A DNA stretch of 64,000 nt, taken from NCBI RefSeq assembly GCF_013179735.1, contig NZ_JABMEG010000001.1:1302001-1366000 (forward strand), written 5' to 3'. Positions 10,040 through 18,670 of this stretch are shown here, piece after piece. The stretch is from Permianibacter fluminis. Lineage in GTDB: Bacteria; Pseudomonadota; Gammaproteobacteria; Enterobacterales; Permianibacteraceae. Made by a program: the position numbers and the translations under genes. The notes under the pieces are model-generated. The model made no database searches. It worked only from the letters and a program-made list of their open reading frames with translations, and was not told where the DNA came from. Position 1 is the first letter of the stretch; each line of letters begins with the position of its first letter.

Positions 10040-10065
10040 CAGGGGCGGGCAAGCGCCCGTCCCTG
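10040..10065 (+). other. Stable hairpin between infB and rbfA
   Basis: Near-perfect stem of about 11 bp (CAGGGGCGGGC against GCCCGTCCCTG, one G-U pair) with a four-base AAGC loop. No T-run follows, so it is more likely an RNA-processing or stability element within the operon mRNA than a terminator. Confidence 0.5.
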
Positions 10066-10095
10066 TCTCCGGGTTGCAGTTGAGGAGCCCGTCGT

Positions 10096-10506
10096 ATGGC
10101 CCGTGAATTCAAACGTACCGACCGTGTCGGTGACGAAATCCAGCGTGAACTTGCGCTGTTGTTGCAGCGTGAAGTCAAAGATCCGCGCGTACCGATGACC
10201 ACTGTGTCGGCGGTCAAAGTGTCACGCGACTTGCTAAACGCCAATGTCTACGTGACGTTCCTCGGCCGTGACAAGCTGCAAGACATTACCGAAGCGGTGA
10301 AGGTGCTCAATAACATGAGCGGCTTTCTGCGCAGCGCGCTGGCGCAGCGGATTCGCATGCGCCAGCTGCCACGGCTGATGTTCCATTACGACGACAGCCT
10401 GGCCCGTGGCCGGCACCTGTCCAGTCTGATCGATTCGGCCATTGCCAGCGATCAGGCAAGAGCTCATCACGACGACGTATCGCGCGGCGCGGACGAAGAA
10501 GAGTAG
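10096..10506 (+). CDS. rbfA: 30S ribosome-binding factor RbfA
   Basis: Cold-shock-associated factor that binds the 30S subunit near helix 1 of 16S rRNA during late maturation. The 136-residue product has the single KH-like fold of the family: RVGDEIQRELALLLQREVKDPR at the start, MTTVSAVKVSRDLLNANVYV in the centre, and LRSALAQRIRMRQLPRLMFHYDDS near the end. GAGGAG lies upstream of the ATG. The last 15 residues are acidic and species-specific. It sits between infB and truB as in E. coli. Confidence 0.96.
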   Translation: MAREFKRTDRVGDEIQRELALLLQREVKDPRVPMTTVSAVKVSRDLLNANVYVTFLGRDKLQDITEAVKVLNNMSGFLRSALAQRIRMRQLPRLMFHYDDSLARGRHLSSLIDSAIASDQARAHHDDVSRGADEEE

Positions 10507-10626
10507 GCCGGCGCCCGTGCGGTGAGCCGCATCATGCCGTTTCGATTGTTTGGCTAGGCGGAAGGGAAGCGGCCGGAGCGTCTTCCGGGTTGGTAGCGGG
10601 CGGGAGGTTTACGTTTGCTGCGCAAA

Positions 10627-10662
10627 CCCGGATTACGGCGTTGCACGCCTAATCCGGGCTAC
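10627..10662. repeat. REP-like hairpin with GTAG head, between rbfA and truB
   Basis: Stem CCCGGATTA / TAATCCGGG extended by GGCG / CGCC with a one-base bulge and a TTGCA loop (10627-10658), followed by CTAC. Read on the minus strand it is GTAG followed by the hairpin, the tetranucleotide-plus-imperfect-stem form of REP elements targeted by REP-associated transposases. The stem differs from that of the pair at 29427-29534, so it would belong to another subclass. It separates rbfA and truB by more than the usual spacing. Confidence 0.6.
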
Positions 10663-10685
10663 CCGAAATCGATTTTCTGTTTGGA

Positions 10686-11633
10686 ATGCAGGATATGCAA
10701 CAGCAACAGCGCTTGCCGAAACGCCACATCAGTGGCGTTTTTTTGCTCGATAAAATCACCGGCGTCAGCTCGAACGCGGCGCTGCAGCGGATCAAGCGGC
10801 TGTATCAGGCGGACAAAGCCGGCCATACCGGCAGCCTCGATCCGCTGGCGTCCGGCTTGTTACCGATCTGCCTTGGCGAGGCGACCAAGTTCTCGCAGTT
10901 TCTACTCGATGCCGACAAGCGCTATACCGTCACCGGCAAGCTCGGTGAGCGCACCGACACCTTTGACGCGGAAGGCAAGGTGATTGCCCACGCCGAAGTC
11001 AGCGTCAGCGAAACGCAGCTGCGCGAGGTGGTTGGCCGGTTTCTTGGCAAGCAGCAGCAATTGCCGCCGATGTATTCGGCACTAAAGAAAGACGGCAAGC
11101 CGTTGTACGAGCTGGCGCGACAGGGCATTGAAGTCGAGCGCGAGTGGCGCGAGATTGAGATTTTCAGCTGCCAGTTGCTGAGTTTCGATAGCCAATTCTT
11201 TTCACTGGACGTGCATTGCAGCAAAGGTACGTATATCCGCACGCTCGTCGATGACATCGGCGCGGCGCTCGGTTGTTACGCCCACGTCACCGTGTTGCGG
11301 CGGACCGCCGCGGGTCCGTTCCGGGCCGAGCAGATGCTCAATTCCGATGCCACGGCCGAACTGAAAGACGCGCAGGGTCTGGCAGCGCTGGATGCACTGT
11401 TGCTGCCGGTCGATTGTCTGGTGCAGGCACTGCCGAAAGTCACCATGCCGGTGGCCATGGCGCATTTCATCAACCATGGCCAGCCGGTTTTATTGAAGAG
11501 TGCCACGTTGAAAAGCGCATCAGATGATGGCGCGCTGGCAATGTACGATGACAGCGGCCGTTTTCTCGGCGTCGGCGAAATCAACGAAGACGGTTATCTG
11601 GCGCCAAAACGCTTGCTGCGCAGTGAACCGTGA
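10686..11633 (+). CDS. truB: tRNA pseudouridine(55) synthase TruB
   Basis: Isomerises U55 in the T-loop of nearly all tRNAs. The 315-residue product carries the catalytic block HTGSLDPLASGLLPIC (catalytic Asp at residue 52 from this start), the thumb region and CSKGTYIRTLVDDIGAALG, followed by a PUA-like C-terminal domain. A second ATG at 10695 is equally plausible as the start; neither has a clear ribosome-binding site. The gene ends just before a strong terminator, which closes the rimP-truB unit before rpsO. Confidence 0.96.
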   Translation: MQDMQQQQRLPKRHISGVFLLDKITGVSSNAALQRIKRLYQADKAGHTGSLDPLASGLLPICLGEATKFSQFLLDADKRYTVTGKLGERTDTFDAEGKVIAHAEVSVSETQLREVVGRFLGKQQQLPPMYSALKKDGKPLYELARQGIEVEREWREIEIFSCQLLSFDSQFFSLDVHCSKGTYIRTLVDDIGAALGCYAHVTVLRRTAAGPFRAEQMLNSDATAELKDAQGLAALDALLLPVDCLVQALPKVTMPVAMAHFINHGQPVLLKSATLKSASDDGALAMYDDSGRFLGVGEINEDGYLAPKRLLRSEP

Positions 11634-11690
11634 CGGGTGCGAGCGGCGATTTTCTGGTCGGGCAGCCATCAGGTTAAATCACTGCCTAAG

Positions 11691-11724
11691 AAAAAAAAGG
11701 CCGCGCAATGCGCGGCCTTTTTTA
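11691..11724. terminator. Bidirectional terminator between truB and the anti-sigma gene
   Basis: Stem AAAAAGGCCGCGC / GCGCGGCCTTTTT with a three-base loop, A-run on the left and T-run on the right. It lies between convergent genes. Confidence 0.9.
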
Positions 11725-11759
11725 TGTTGCGGTGGCGTGCCCTGAACAATTGGCCTTGC

Positions 11760-12002
11760 TCAGGGCAAGTGCTGATCACGCGGCGCGTCATCAATCATTT
11801 TCAGCACCTTTTCGACTTCATGGTGGTCATGCTGACAGGCCTGCAGCGCCGTGGTTTCGGCCGCCAGTTTGTATTGGCGCAGAAAGCGCCGGCAGAACAC
11901 GCAGATCAGCAGGTGCAGCCGTACCGCCAGCTTTTGTTTCAACGACAGCGTGCCGTCGGTCCAGTCACCGGCGCGCTGGGTGACTTCTTTGCAGCTCAGC
12001 AT
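11760..12002 (-). CDS. Putative zinc-finger anti-sigma factor (short, soluble)
   Basis: Eighty-residue protein with the zinc-binding anti-sigma signature: Cys4, then His30-x3-Cys34-x2-Cys37. It overlaps the 3' end of the ECF sigma gene by 7 bases, the usual coupling for a sigma factor and its antagonist. There is no transmembrane segment after the zinc motif, so it would act as a cytoplasmic anti-sigma, perhaps redox- or metal-responsive as for ZAS proteins (inference). The C-terminus is His-rich (CQHDHHEVEK). Function rests on motif and position. Confidence 0.75.
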   Translation of the reverse strand: MLSCKEVTQRAGDWTDGTLSLKQKLAVRLHLLICVFCRRFLRQYKLAAETTALQACQHDHHEVEKVLKMIDDAPRDQHLP

Positions 12003-12598
12003 TCGCCGGTCTCCTGATAATGCTCCGCCACCTGAAACAGCTTCAGGCGGGCCCGATGCAGCAACACCCGGACATTGGATGCGCTGACGTTCAACTCGTT
12101 ACAGATGTCGTCCAACTCCAGCTCTTCGACGTGGCGCAGCGTGAACACCGCCTGCTGCAGCGCCGGTAGCCGGTCCAGATTCTTTTGCAGGCAGTCGCCG
12201 AGCTCGGTTTGCTGCAGCAGCCCGTCCGGCCGGTCCGAGCGCCAGCTGATCGGCATTTGCTGCCAGTGGCCGTCATCCGGGTTGAACCGGTCCCAGAAGC
12301 TCGGGTTTTCGCCGGCGATCTGGTCCAGTGACAGGGTCTGGTCACGCCGCCGAAGCCGACTGTGGGCGGCATTCATGACGATGCGGGTCAGCCAGGTTTT
12401 CAGGCTTGAGCGGCCTTCAAAGGCCGGCAGCGCCCGCCAGGCACTGAGCCAGGCCTCCTGCACCACTTCCTCGGCTTCGGCGCTGCCAACCATGGCCCGG
12501 GCCACGGCTTTCAGCTTGCCGTGCTGGGCCCTGACCAACGCGGCGAAGGCCTGCTTGTCCTGCTGGCGCAGTAGCTCCAGTTGCTTGCTTTCGTCCAT
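11996..12598 (-). CDS. ECF (group IV) RNA polymerase sigma factor
   Basis: Protein of 200 residues with sigma region 2 ([35 protein letters not shown], residues about 42-76) and region 4 ([41 protein letters not shown], about 145-185). The long acidic linker between them contains a Trp-rich stretch. It is RpoE-like in overall form. It starts divergently from rpsO and runs toward truB, followed by an overlapping zinc anti-sigma gene. Such pairs normally control their own promoter plus a stress regulon. Its position inside the otherwise conserved truB-rpsO interval is unusual. Confidence 0.88.
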   Translation of the reverse strand: MDESKQLELLRQQDKQAFAALVRAQHGKLKAVARAMVGSAEAEEVVQEAWLSAWRALPAFEGRSSLKTWLTRIVMNAAHSRLRRRDQTLSLDQIAGENPSFWDRFNPDDGHWQQMPISWRSDRPDGLLQQTELGDCLQKNLDRLPALQQAVFTLRHVEELELDDICNELNVSASNVRVLLHRARLKLFQVAEHYQETGEC

Positions 12599-12734
12599 GG
12601 CGTCGGTTCGATCCTGTCGGGTCAGTCGGCTCGGGTTGGGTCGGCAAAGACAAAGGCGAGAGCGACCGGGGCGGGCGTCCTTTTTAGCAGGCTGCCCGCC
12701 CGGCCGCCAGCCTCGTCGCCGCCGGCAATTAACC

Positions 12735-12763
12735 TTGGCTTTGCCGGGTGGGATCTGTACAAT
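12735..12763 (+). promoter_or_regulatory. Predicted sigma-70 promoter of rpsO
   Basis: TTGGCT at 12735-12740 and TACAAT at 12758-12763 are separated by 17 bases, about 75 bases upstream of the rpsO start. The rest of the 240-base divergent region (12599-12838) shows nothing else I can name; the sigma-gene promoter should also lie there. Confidence 0.6.
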
Positions 12764-12838
12764 CTCGCGCCTCTCGACCGGGTCTGCATTAGTGAGCGGA
12801 CCGGCGAAGCTGTCAAACCTCTCGTTTTGGAGTACGTC

Positions 12839-13108
12839 ATGTCACTAACTGTTGAACAGAAAGCCAAATTGGTTGCCGATTTCGGCCGCGGCAAGAACGA
12901 CACCGGTTCGCCGGAAGTCCAGGTTGCCCTGCTGACCGCCCGCATTAACGACCTGCAAGGTCACTTCCAGGCCAACGTCAAAGATCACCACAGCCGTCGC
13001 GGTCTGCTCCGCATGGTCAGCCAGCGCCGCGTGCTGCTGGACTACCTGAAGAGCAAGAGCCAGGAGCGTTACAGCGCCCTGATCGAGCGTCTGGGTCTGC
13101 GTCGCTAA
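12839..13108 (+). CDS. rpsO: 30S ribosomal protein S15
   Basis: Primary-binding protein of the 30S platform and autoregulator of its own mRNA. The 89-residue product is full length and shows the conserved [20 protein letters not shown] and [21 protein letters not shown] blocks. The ATG at 12839 is preceded by GGAG. It lies 205 bases upstream of pnp, the conserved order, with a terminator between them. Confidence 0.98.
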   Translation: MSLTVEQKAKLVADFGRGKNDTGSPEVQVALLTARINDLQGHFQANVKDHHSRRGLLRMVSQRRVLLDYLKSKSQERYSALIERLGLRR

Positions 13109-13136
13109 TTGCACGCTGCCAGCCAATCGGCAACAG

Positions 13137-13162
13137 AAGCCCCGGGATTCCGGGGCTTTTTG
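13137..13162 (+). terminator. Intrinsic terminator after rpsO
   Basis: Stem AAGCCCCGG / CCGGGGCTT with a short loop and a following T-run. In E. coli the equivalent terminator lets part of transcription through to pnp. Confidence 0.85.
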
Positions 13163-13313
13163 CTTTTGGCCATCCATCACCGGCGGGGCTGTGAGCCCGA
13201 CGTCGCCAAGTAGACCAAAGTGCCATTTTTACGTGCAATTCCGGGCCTTCGGGCGTAGGATCGCGCGCGCAAATCATCGACCGAAATGTTAAGACTGCAA
13301 GAGGAAAATATAC

Positions 13314-15413
13314 GTGAATCCGATTACCAAGAGTTTCCAGTACGGCGAACACCGCGTCACCCTTGAGACCGGCGCGATCGCCCGTCAAGCCACCGGTGCC
13401 GTCATGGTCAACGTCAACGACACCGTGGTGCTCGTGACCGCCGTCGCCAAGACCGAAGCCGATCCGAAGAAAGATTTCTTCCCGCTGACCGTTCATTACC
13501 AAGAAAAATTCTACGCTGGTGGTCGCATCCCCGGTGGCTTCCAGAAGCGTGAAGGCCGCGCTACCGAAAACGAAACGCTGGTGTCGCGCCTGATCGACCG
13601 GCCGATTCGCCCGCTGTTTCCAGAAGCCTTCCTGAACGAAATCCAGATCATTGCCACCGTCATGTCGATCAACCCGGACGTGACCCCGGACATTCCGGCG
13701 ATGATCGGTGCCTCCGCTGCGCTGGCGCTGTCAGGCGTGCCGTTCATGGGCCCGATCGGCGCTGCCCGCGTCGGTTACAAGGACGGCCAATACCTGCTCA
13801 ACCCGAGCAACAAGCAACTGAAAGAATCGGATCTGGATCTGGTGGTTGCCGGCACCGAAACCGCCGTGCTGATGGTGGAATCGGAAGCCAACGAGCTGTC
13901 GGAAGCGATCATGCTCGGCGCCGTGATGTTCGGTCATCAAGCGCAACAAGTGGCCATCCGCGCCATCAAGGAATTCGCCGCTGAAGCCGGCAAGCCGAAA
14001 TGGAACTGGAAAGCACCGGAGCCGAACACCGCGCTGATCGAAGCCATCAAGGCCGAAGCGCAAACCGGCCTGACCGCTGCCTATCAAATCGCCGACAAGC
14101 AACAGCGTTACGCCGCCGTTGGTGCATTGCGTGATGCCGTGGTTGCCAAGCTGGCAACTGGCGAAGAAGGTGCGCCGAGCGCCGATGCGGTCAAGAAAAT
14201 TTTTGGTGACATCGAATACCGCACCGTCCGCGATCGCATCCTGTCGGGCGCGCCGCGCATCGACGGTCGTGATCACGACATGATCCGTGCGATCTCGGTC
14301 AGTGCCGGTGGCGTGCTGCCACGTGCTCACGGTTCGGCGCTGTTCACTCGCGGCGAAACCCAAGCGATCGTTGCCGTTACGCTCGGCACCGAAAAAGACG
14401 GTCAGCTGATCGACAGCCCGACCGGCGAGTCGAAAGACCTGTTCATGTTCAACTACAACTTCCCGCCGTTCTCGGTCGGTGAAACTGGCATGATGACCGG
14501 TCCGAAGCGTCGCGAAATCGGTCACGGCCGTCTGGCCAAGCGCGGCGTCATCGCGATGATGCCGAAGTTCGAAGACTTCCCGTACTCGGTTCGTGTGGTT
14601 TCGGAAATCACCGAATCGAACGGTTCGTCGTCGATGGCCTCGGTTTGCGGTTCCTCGTTGGCACTGATGGACGCCGGCGTGCCGGTCAAAGCGCCGGTTG
14701 CCGGTATCGCGATGGGCCTGGTCAAAGAAGGCGAGCGCTTCGTTGTGTTGTCCGACATTCTCGGTGATGAAGATCACCTCGGCGACATGGACTTCAAGGT
14801 CGCTGGTAGCGCCAACGGTATCACCGCGCTGCAGATGGACATCAAGATCGACGGCATCACCAAAGAAATCATGGAGACTGCGCTGCGTCAGGCCCAAGGC
14901 GGCCGGCTGCACATTCTCGATGTTATGAACCAAGCCATCAGCAGCTCGCGCTCAGATATTTCGCAGTTCGCCCCGCGCATCACCACCATCAAGATCGACC
15001 CGGAAAAAATCCGCGAAGTCATCGGCAAGGGCGGTACGGTCATTCGCAGCATCACCGAGCAGACCGGCACCAGCATCGACATCGGTGATGACGGCACCAT
15101 CCGCATTGCGGCCGTCAGCAGCGATCAAGCCAAAGACGCGATTGACCGCATCAAGGCGATCACCTCGGATGTCGAAGAAGGTCAAGTCTTCGAAGGTCCG
15201 GTGGTGCGTCTCGCTGACTTCGGCGCCTTCGTCAACATCGCGCCGGGCAAAGATGGTCTGGTTCACATCAGCCAGATCACCAGCCAGCGCGTTGAAAACG
15301 TTCGCGACTATCTGAAAGAAGGTCAGATCGTCAAAGTCAAAGTGCTGGAAGTCGGCAAGGACGGCAAAATCCGTCTGTCGATGAAAGCGCTGCTGGAAGG
15401 CAACAACGGCTAA
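13314..15413 (+). CDS. pnp: Polyribonucleotide nucleotidyltransferase (PNPase)
   Basis: Phosphorolytic 3'-5' exoribonuclease and degradosome partner. The 699-residue product has the order expected: first RNase PH-like core (1-140), helical domain (about 240-310), second catalytic RNase PH core (about 320-545), KH domain (about 550-615, with [10 protein letters not shown]), and S1 domain (about 620-692). The start is GTG at 13314 with GAGGAAA about eight bases upstream; no ATG fits the family's N-terminus. The region between rpsO and this start probably carries the structured leader through which PNPase autoregulates in enterobacteria, but I cannot define it. Confidence 0.98.
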   Translation: MNPITKSFQYGEHRVTLETGAIARQATGAVMVNVNDTVVLVTAVAKTEADPKKDFFPLTVHYQEKFYAGGRIPGGFQKREGRATENETLVSRLIDRPIRPLFPEAFLNEIQIIATVMSINPDVTPDIPAMIGASAALALSGVPFMGPIGAARVGYKDGQYLLNPSNKQLKESDLDLVVAGTETAVLMVESEANELSEAIMLGAVMFGHQAQQVAIRAIKEFAAEAGKPKWNWKAPEPNTALIEAIKAEAQTGLTAAYQIADKQQRYAAVGALRDAVVAKLATGEEGAPSADAVKKIFGDIEYRTVRDRILSGAPRIDGRDHDMIRAISVSAGGVLPRAHGSALFTRGETQAIVAVTLGTEKDGQLIDSPTGESKDLFMFNYNFPPFSVGETGMMTGPKRREIGHGRLAKRGVIAMMPKFEDFPYSVRVVSEITESNGSSSMASVCGSSLALMDAGVPVKAPVAGIAMGLVKEGERFVVLSDILGDEDHLGDMDFKVAGSANGITALQMDIKIDGITKEIMETALRQAQGGRLHILDVMNQAISSSRSDISQFAPRITTIKIDPEKIREVIGKGGTVIRSITEQTGTSIDIGDDGTIRIAAVSSDQAKDAIDRIKAITSDVEEGQVFEGPVVRLADFGAFVNIAPGKDGLVHISQITSQRVENVRDYLKEGQIVKVKVLEVGKDGKIRLSMKALLEGNNG

Positions 15414-15440
15414 GCCGCTGTCGTAATGGCCTGTACCAAG

Positions 15441-15479
15441 GCAACAAAAAGGGGAGCGCGAGCTCCCCTTTTTGTTGCC
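15441..15479. terminator. Intrinsic terminator after pnp
   Basis: Long stem beginning GCAACAAAAAGGGGAGC, with a GCGA loop and a T-rich right arm. The stem carries both an A-run and a T-run. Confidence 0.88.
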
Positions 15480-15538
15480 GCTGTGAGTTGCGCTGTCGTA
15501 TGGTTTGCCATAACAAACTTGCAAGGATTCGCAGCAAG

Positions 15539-16069
15539 ATGAAAATGACATGGACTGTTTTGTTGCTGCTGATGGCGCCATGCCTGCGCGCGGCAGATCC
15601 AGTTTTGCCAGAGCCGGTCTGGCAACAACCGGACGATCCCGTCGAACCCTACCGTGTCGAACAACTCCGGCAATGGCATGAGGCCTGGGGCAAGCATTGG
15701 CCCTGGGGGCAGCCGGAATATTCACTGCATTTGCGCGATGATGACAGCGAACAACTGCTGTTGATGATCAGTGGCTATGCCCGCGGCGGCGAATTTGCGT
15801 TGTTCCTGCCGCATGGACACAGCTGGATCGCCAGTACGCAGCACATTGAGCTGGCGCATCATCCGCTGCAGGTATTGCCGGCGCAGCGCGAGGGCTGGCA
15901 CGAGTTTGAAACCTATGTGCCGGCCTGGGGCAGCGGCGGTGCCGAGGTCTGGGTGTTCCGCTATGGCTGGAGCGGTCACGACTATGTGCAATTGGAACAG
16001 CGTGACAGCCAATGGTGCGCGCTGCGTTATTTCCAGCAAACCATGCCCGAACTGTGTTCGGGGCAATAA
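15539..16069 (+). CDS. Exported protein of unknown function
   Basis: I do not recognise a family. From the ATG at 15539 the product has 176 residues: a signal peptide (MKMTWTVLLLLMAPCLRAA, cleavage probably after ARAA-like LRAA) and a mature part rich in Trp and His (HEAWGKHWPWG, HSWIASTQHIELAHH). Two Cys near the C-terminus could form a disulphide in the periplasm. The frame is open further upstream to 15488, but those codons give a basic stretch that would precede the signal peptide. It ends 9 bases before the next gene, so the two are probably co-transcribed. Confidence 0.6.
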   Translation: MKMTWTVLLLLMAPCLRAADPVLPEPVWQQPDDPVEPYRVEQLRQWHEAWGKHWPWGQPEYSLHLRDDDSEQLLLMISGYARGGEFALFLPHGHSWIASTQHIELAHHPLQVLPAQREGWHEFETYVPAWGSGGAEVWVFRYGWSGHDYVQLEQRDSQWCALRYFQQTMPELCSGQ

Positions 16070-16078
16070 GCAGCTACC

Positions 16079-16546
16079 GTGCAAACTCTGAGCATCAACG
16101 CTGACGATCTGCTGACGGCATTGCGCGAGCGCAACCCGCAAGTCGAGAGCTGGCTCGATCGGCAGACCGGAGACATCTATCAAGTCAGCGCGCAATTTGA
16201 TGATGACGAAGTACAAGAGGATCCGGCATTCCATGCCGCGATGACCACGACCCCGGAACGCTGGCTGCGCTTGCCGCGGTTGTCTGGCGATATCGGCTTT
16301 CAGGCCATGCGCGCATTCGCCTGCAATGTGGCTGAGCCCGGCTTACAAATGGCGTTGAAGGCAGCGCTCGGCCGGCAACGGGCGTTCTTTCATTTTCGCG
16401 ATGTGCTGGCCAGCACGCCGGCACTTGTGCCAGTGTGGGAGCAGCAGCTTCGCGAGCGCGCACTGGCTTGGGCAGACGCGTGGCTGGCCGCGCAGGGCAT
16501 CGTTCGGCATGCTGAAGCAAGCGATGCGACAGATGGCTGCGGTTGA
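16079..16546 (+). CDS. UPF0158 family protein
   Basis: Cytoplasmic protein of 155 residues fitting UPF0158, a family without an established function. The N-terminal part has WLDRQTGDIYQV, like the family's YLDxxTGxV. The C-terminal part has the characteristic pattern of a conserved Met-x2-Phe, then AFFHFRDVL, then a Trp-containing helix ending in an I-V segment. The start is GTG at 16079; the frame has no better ATG. The gene follows the exported protein by 9 bases. Confidence 0.72.
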   Translation: MQTLSINADDLLTALRERNPQVESWLDRQTGDIYQVSAQFDDDEVQEDPAFHAAMTTTPERWLRLPRLSGDIGFQAMRAFACNVAEPGLQMALKAALGRQRAFFHFRDVLASTPALVPVWEQQLRERALAWADAWLAAQGIVRHAEASDATDGCG

Positions 16547-16683
16547 CTTGCCCGTGGCTTTTGCACGCAAAGTAGACACTGCTGAATCCGGCGAAAGAAA
16601 GCGGAAACAGAAAGCGAATAAAGTGGCAATCAATTAACAAGCAATCAATAACGCAATCAAAATAACAAGCAAAAGGAATCGTG

Positions 16684-17904
16684 ATGTTGCGCTGGTTTTC
16701 TCCGACCTATTGGCGTCAGCTGCGGGCCTGTTGGCAGCAACGTGAACGCCTGGCTCTATTGCTCTGGCCCTATCTGGATGACAGCGCCCGCCGTGCCGAC
16801 GATGCCGAACCGCTGCGGCTGTTGGTGCGCATGGTCCGGGCCATTGAAAATGGCCACGATGAATTCCGCGACGATCAACCGGCCCGGTTGCTGTGGCAGC
16901 GCGCCAATGCCGAGGATTCGATTCAGCAGGCGGCAGGTGCACTGCGCACAGCGCGGCTGCAATTGCAGGGCGTGTCGGCCGTCAGTGGCTTGCAACTGGA
17001 GCCGGTCGGACGCAAACAATTGAAACCGCTGCGCGACAAGATGAATGCCGATGCGCTCGACAATGCCTTTGGCAATTGGTTGCACGCGCCGCTGACCTTG
17101 CCGGTGGTTTCAGCGCTGTTTCTGTTCAGTGGCTGGTTGTTCAACAGCATTTTCTTCAGTCACTTCGGGTTGCCGGTTGGCCGCTACTTTGGTCTCAGTG
17201 ATTATCTGGCCGCCAGTATCGAGGGGCTGGTTCCAGCCTGCATTGCGGTCGGCTTCACCTTTGTTACGCAGTGGCTAATGCGCCACCGCATGCGCCAGCA
17301 GACCTTGCAAAATCAACTCGGCAGCAATTGGCCGGGTCTATTGCTGACCATGTTGATGTTTGTGGTTGCAGTCCTGGTGATTCCGAAACTGATCCCGGAG
17401 CCGGCGGTGCAGCGGCTGATGTTGATTTATCTGTCAGCATTGGCGATTCCGATTCTGGCCATTCCGCTGCTGATCCGATTCAGCAAGCGGCCGGCCCGCG
17501 ATACCCTGTTGCTCAATTTCGTGGTTATCTATGCCGCGGTCATCTGGTTTACTGCCGAGATGCGCTACGTCAGCGTGAGCAAACAAAAAGACAAGCGCAC
17601 GGAAGTAGTGCTGACCAGTGCACCGCAACAGGTTTTGCCCTGGAAGGTGGTGGCCGGCAACAGTCTCTATCTGTTTTTGCTGAACGAACAAAACGAGTTG
17701 ATGGCGGTGCCGGTGCAGCAGGTCTTGTCGGTGCACTACGTCAAGACCGGTGATGAAGACGCGCCGGCTGCAGCGGCGGTGATGCCGGGTTCAGTGAGTC
17801 CCGATACAGAAAGAAGCGAAACAGCAAAACCTGCGGCAGTGACATCAACCAGTACGTCAACGACAACGCCAGCACAGGCAACGCCGCCACCGCTGCGGCG
17901 GTAA
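16684..17904 (+). CDS. Integral membrane protein of unknown function
   Basis: Not recognised. The 406-residue product has a soluble N-terminal region (about 1-130), then a cluster of about six hydrophobic helices between residues 135 and 300 (PLTLPVVSALFLFSGWLF, LLLTMLMFVVAVLVIP, LMLIYLSALAIPILAIPLLI, TLLLNFVVIYAAVIWF). A soluble tail follows, ending in a Ser/Thr/Pro-rich low-complexity stretch. GTG (16681) and ATG (16684) are adjacent; AAAGG ends eight bases before the ATG. The 135-base leader is AT-rich, with three CAATCAA and two AACAAGCAA copies. The tail resembles a periplasmic or cytoplasmic linker; no catalytic motif is visible. Confidence 0.6.
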   Translation: MLRWFSPTYWRQLRACWQQRERLALLLWPYLDDSARRADDAEPLRLLVRMVRAIENGHDEFRDDQPARLLWQRANAEDSIQQAAGALRTARLQLQGVSAVSGLQLEPVGRKQLKPLRDKMNADALDNAFGNWLHAPLTLPVVSALFLFSGWLFNSIFFSHFGLPVGRYFGLSDYLAASIEGLVPACIAVGFTFVTQWLMRHRMRQQTLQNQLGSNWPGLLLTMLMFVVAVLVIPKLIPEPAVQRLMLIYLSALAIPILAIPLLIRFSKRPARDTLLLNFVVIYAAVIWFTAEMRYVSVSKQKDKRTEVVLTSAPQQVLPWKVVAGNSLYLFLLNEQNELMAVPVQQVLSVHYVKTGDEDAPAAAAVMPGSVSPDTERSETAKPAAVTSTSTSTTTPAQATPPPLRR

Positions 17905-17973
17905 CCGCGAGTGCGCCGCCACAGCAGACTCTGGTGACGTGCTCTCCGGTGATCGTAGCGGCCAGTAACGCAA

Positions 17974-17997
17974 ACGCCCGGCATGGCCGGGCGTTTT
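17974..17997. terminator. Terminator shared by the membrane-protein and peroxiredoxin genes
   Basis: Stem AACGCCCGGC / GCCGGGCGTT with a short loop and T residues on the right. It lies between convergent genes. Confidence 0.8.
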
Positions 17998-18016
17998 ATC
18001 GTGATGAAGGCAACCG

Positions 18017-18553
18017 CTATTTCTTTTGCAATACCGCCAGGTCGGCCAGCAATTGCGCCGAATGGCTGTCGGCTTTTACGTCTTCATAATGCTTGACCAC
18101 CAATCCGTCCGGGTTGATGACAAAGGTCTGCCGCTTGGTAAAGTCCATCGGGCCAAACGAGGTCAGCACCTTGTAGGCTTTGGCGGCTTGCTTGTCGGTA
18201 TCGGACAGCAGGGTGAATTTGGCGCCGACGGTTTCGGCAAAGTCCTTGTGCGAGGCCACGTCATCCAGACTGATGCCGACAATCTCGGCATTCAGCGCGG
18301 TGAACTGGCTGTAATCGCGAGCAAAGTTTTTCGCTTCGGTGGTGCAGCCGGGGGTATTGTCTTTCGGATAGAAATACAGCACCAGCCAATGACCGGCGAA
18401 GCTGTCCAGCGTGTGGATTTTGCCGTTCTGATCCGGCAGCGAAAACGTCGGCGCCGCCATGCCTTCAAAGCTGGAGGCTTGCACGGCCATGGCCGTCAGT
18501 GCGAGCACGGCGCCCAGACAGCAGCGGGCCGCAGTTTTCAACAGGGTAATCAT
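18017..18553 (-). CDS. Exported peroxiredoxin, Bcp/AhpC-TSA family
   Basis: Thiol peroxidase of 178 residues that would reduce peroxides in the periplasm. It has an N-terminal signal peptide (LLKTAARCCLGAVLALTAMAVQA), the peroxidatic-site motif YPKDNTPGCTTEAKNF (peroxidatic Cys in PGCT) and the family block KRQTFVINPDGLV. E. coli Bcp has a second Cys five residues after the first; here that position is Lys, so this is a 1-Cys form or uses another partner. The signal peptide is also unlike cytoplasmic Bcp. GGGAGA lies upstream of the ATG. It is divergent from the WYL regulator. Confidence 0.88.
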   Translation of the reverse strand: MITLLKTAARCCLGAVLALTAMAVQASSFEGMAAPTFSLPDQNGKIHTLDSFAGHWLVLYFYPKDNTPGCTTEAKNFARDYSQFTALNAEIVGISLDDVASHKDFAETVGAKFTLLSDTDKQAAKAYKVLTSFGPMDFTKRQTFVINPDGLVVKHYEDVKADSHSAQLLADLAVLQKK

Positions 18554-18670
18554 GACCGGTCTCCCTTCGAATGGTGGTAGCGCTTATTCTACGCAGCTTT
18601 GGTGGCGCAGGTTCACCGGCCTGTGTACCGGCATGAGCTTAACGCCCGACCGAGCAACGGAAAACGAGAA

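Noticed and set aside
10550-10753. Short open frame between rbfA and truB
   Set aside because: It covers the REP-like hairpin and overlaps the truB start; no homology or ribosome-binding site.
13731-14933. 400-codon frame antisense to pnp
   Set aside because: Same cause: a shadow of a strongly biased gene, with no recognisable protein features.
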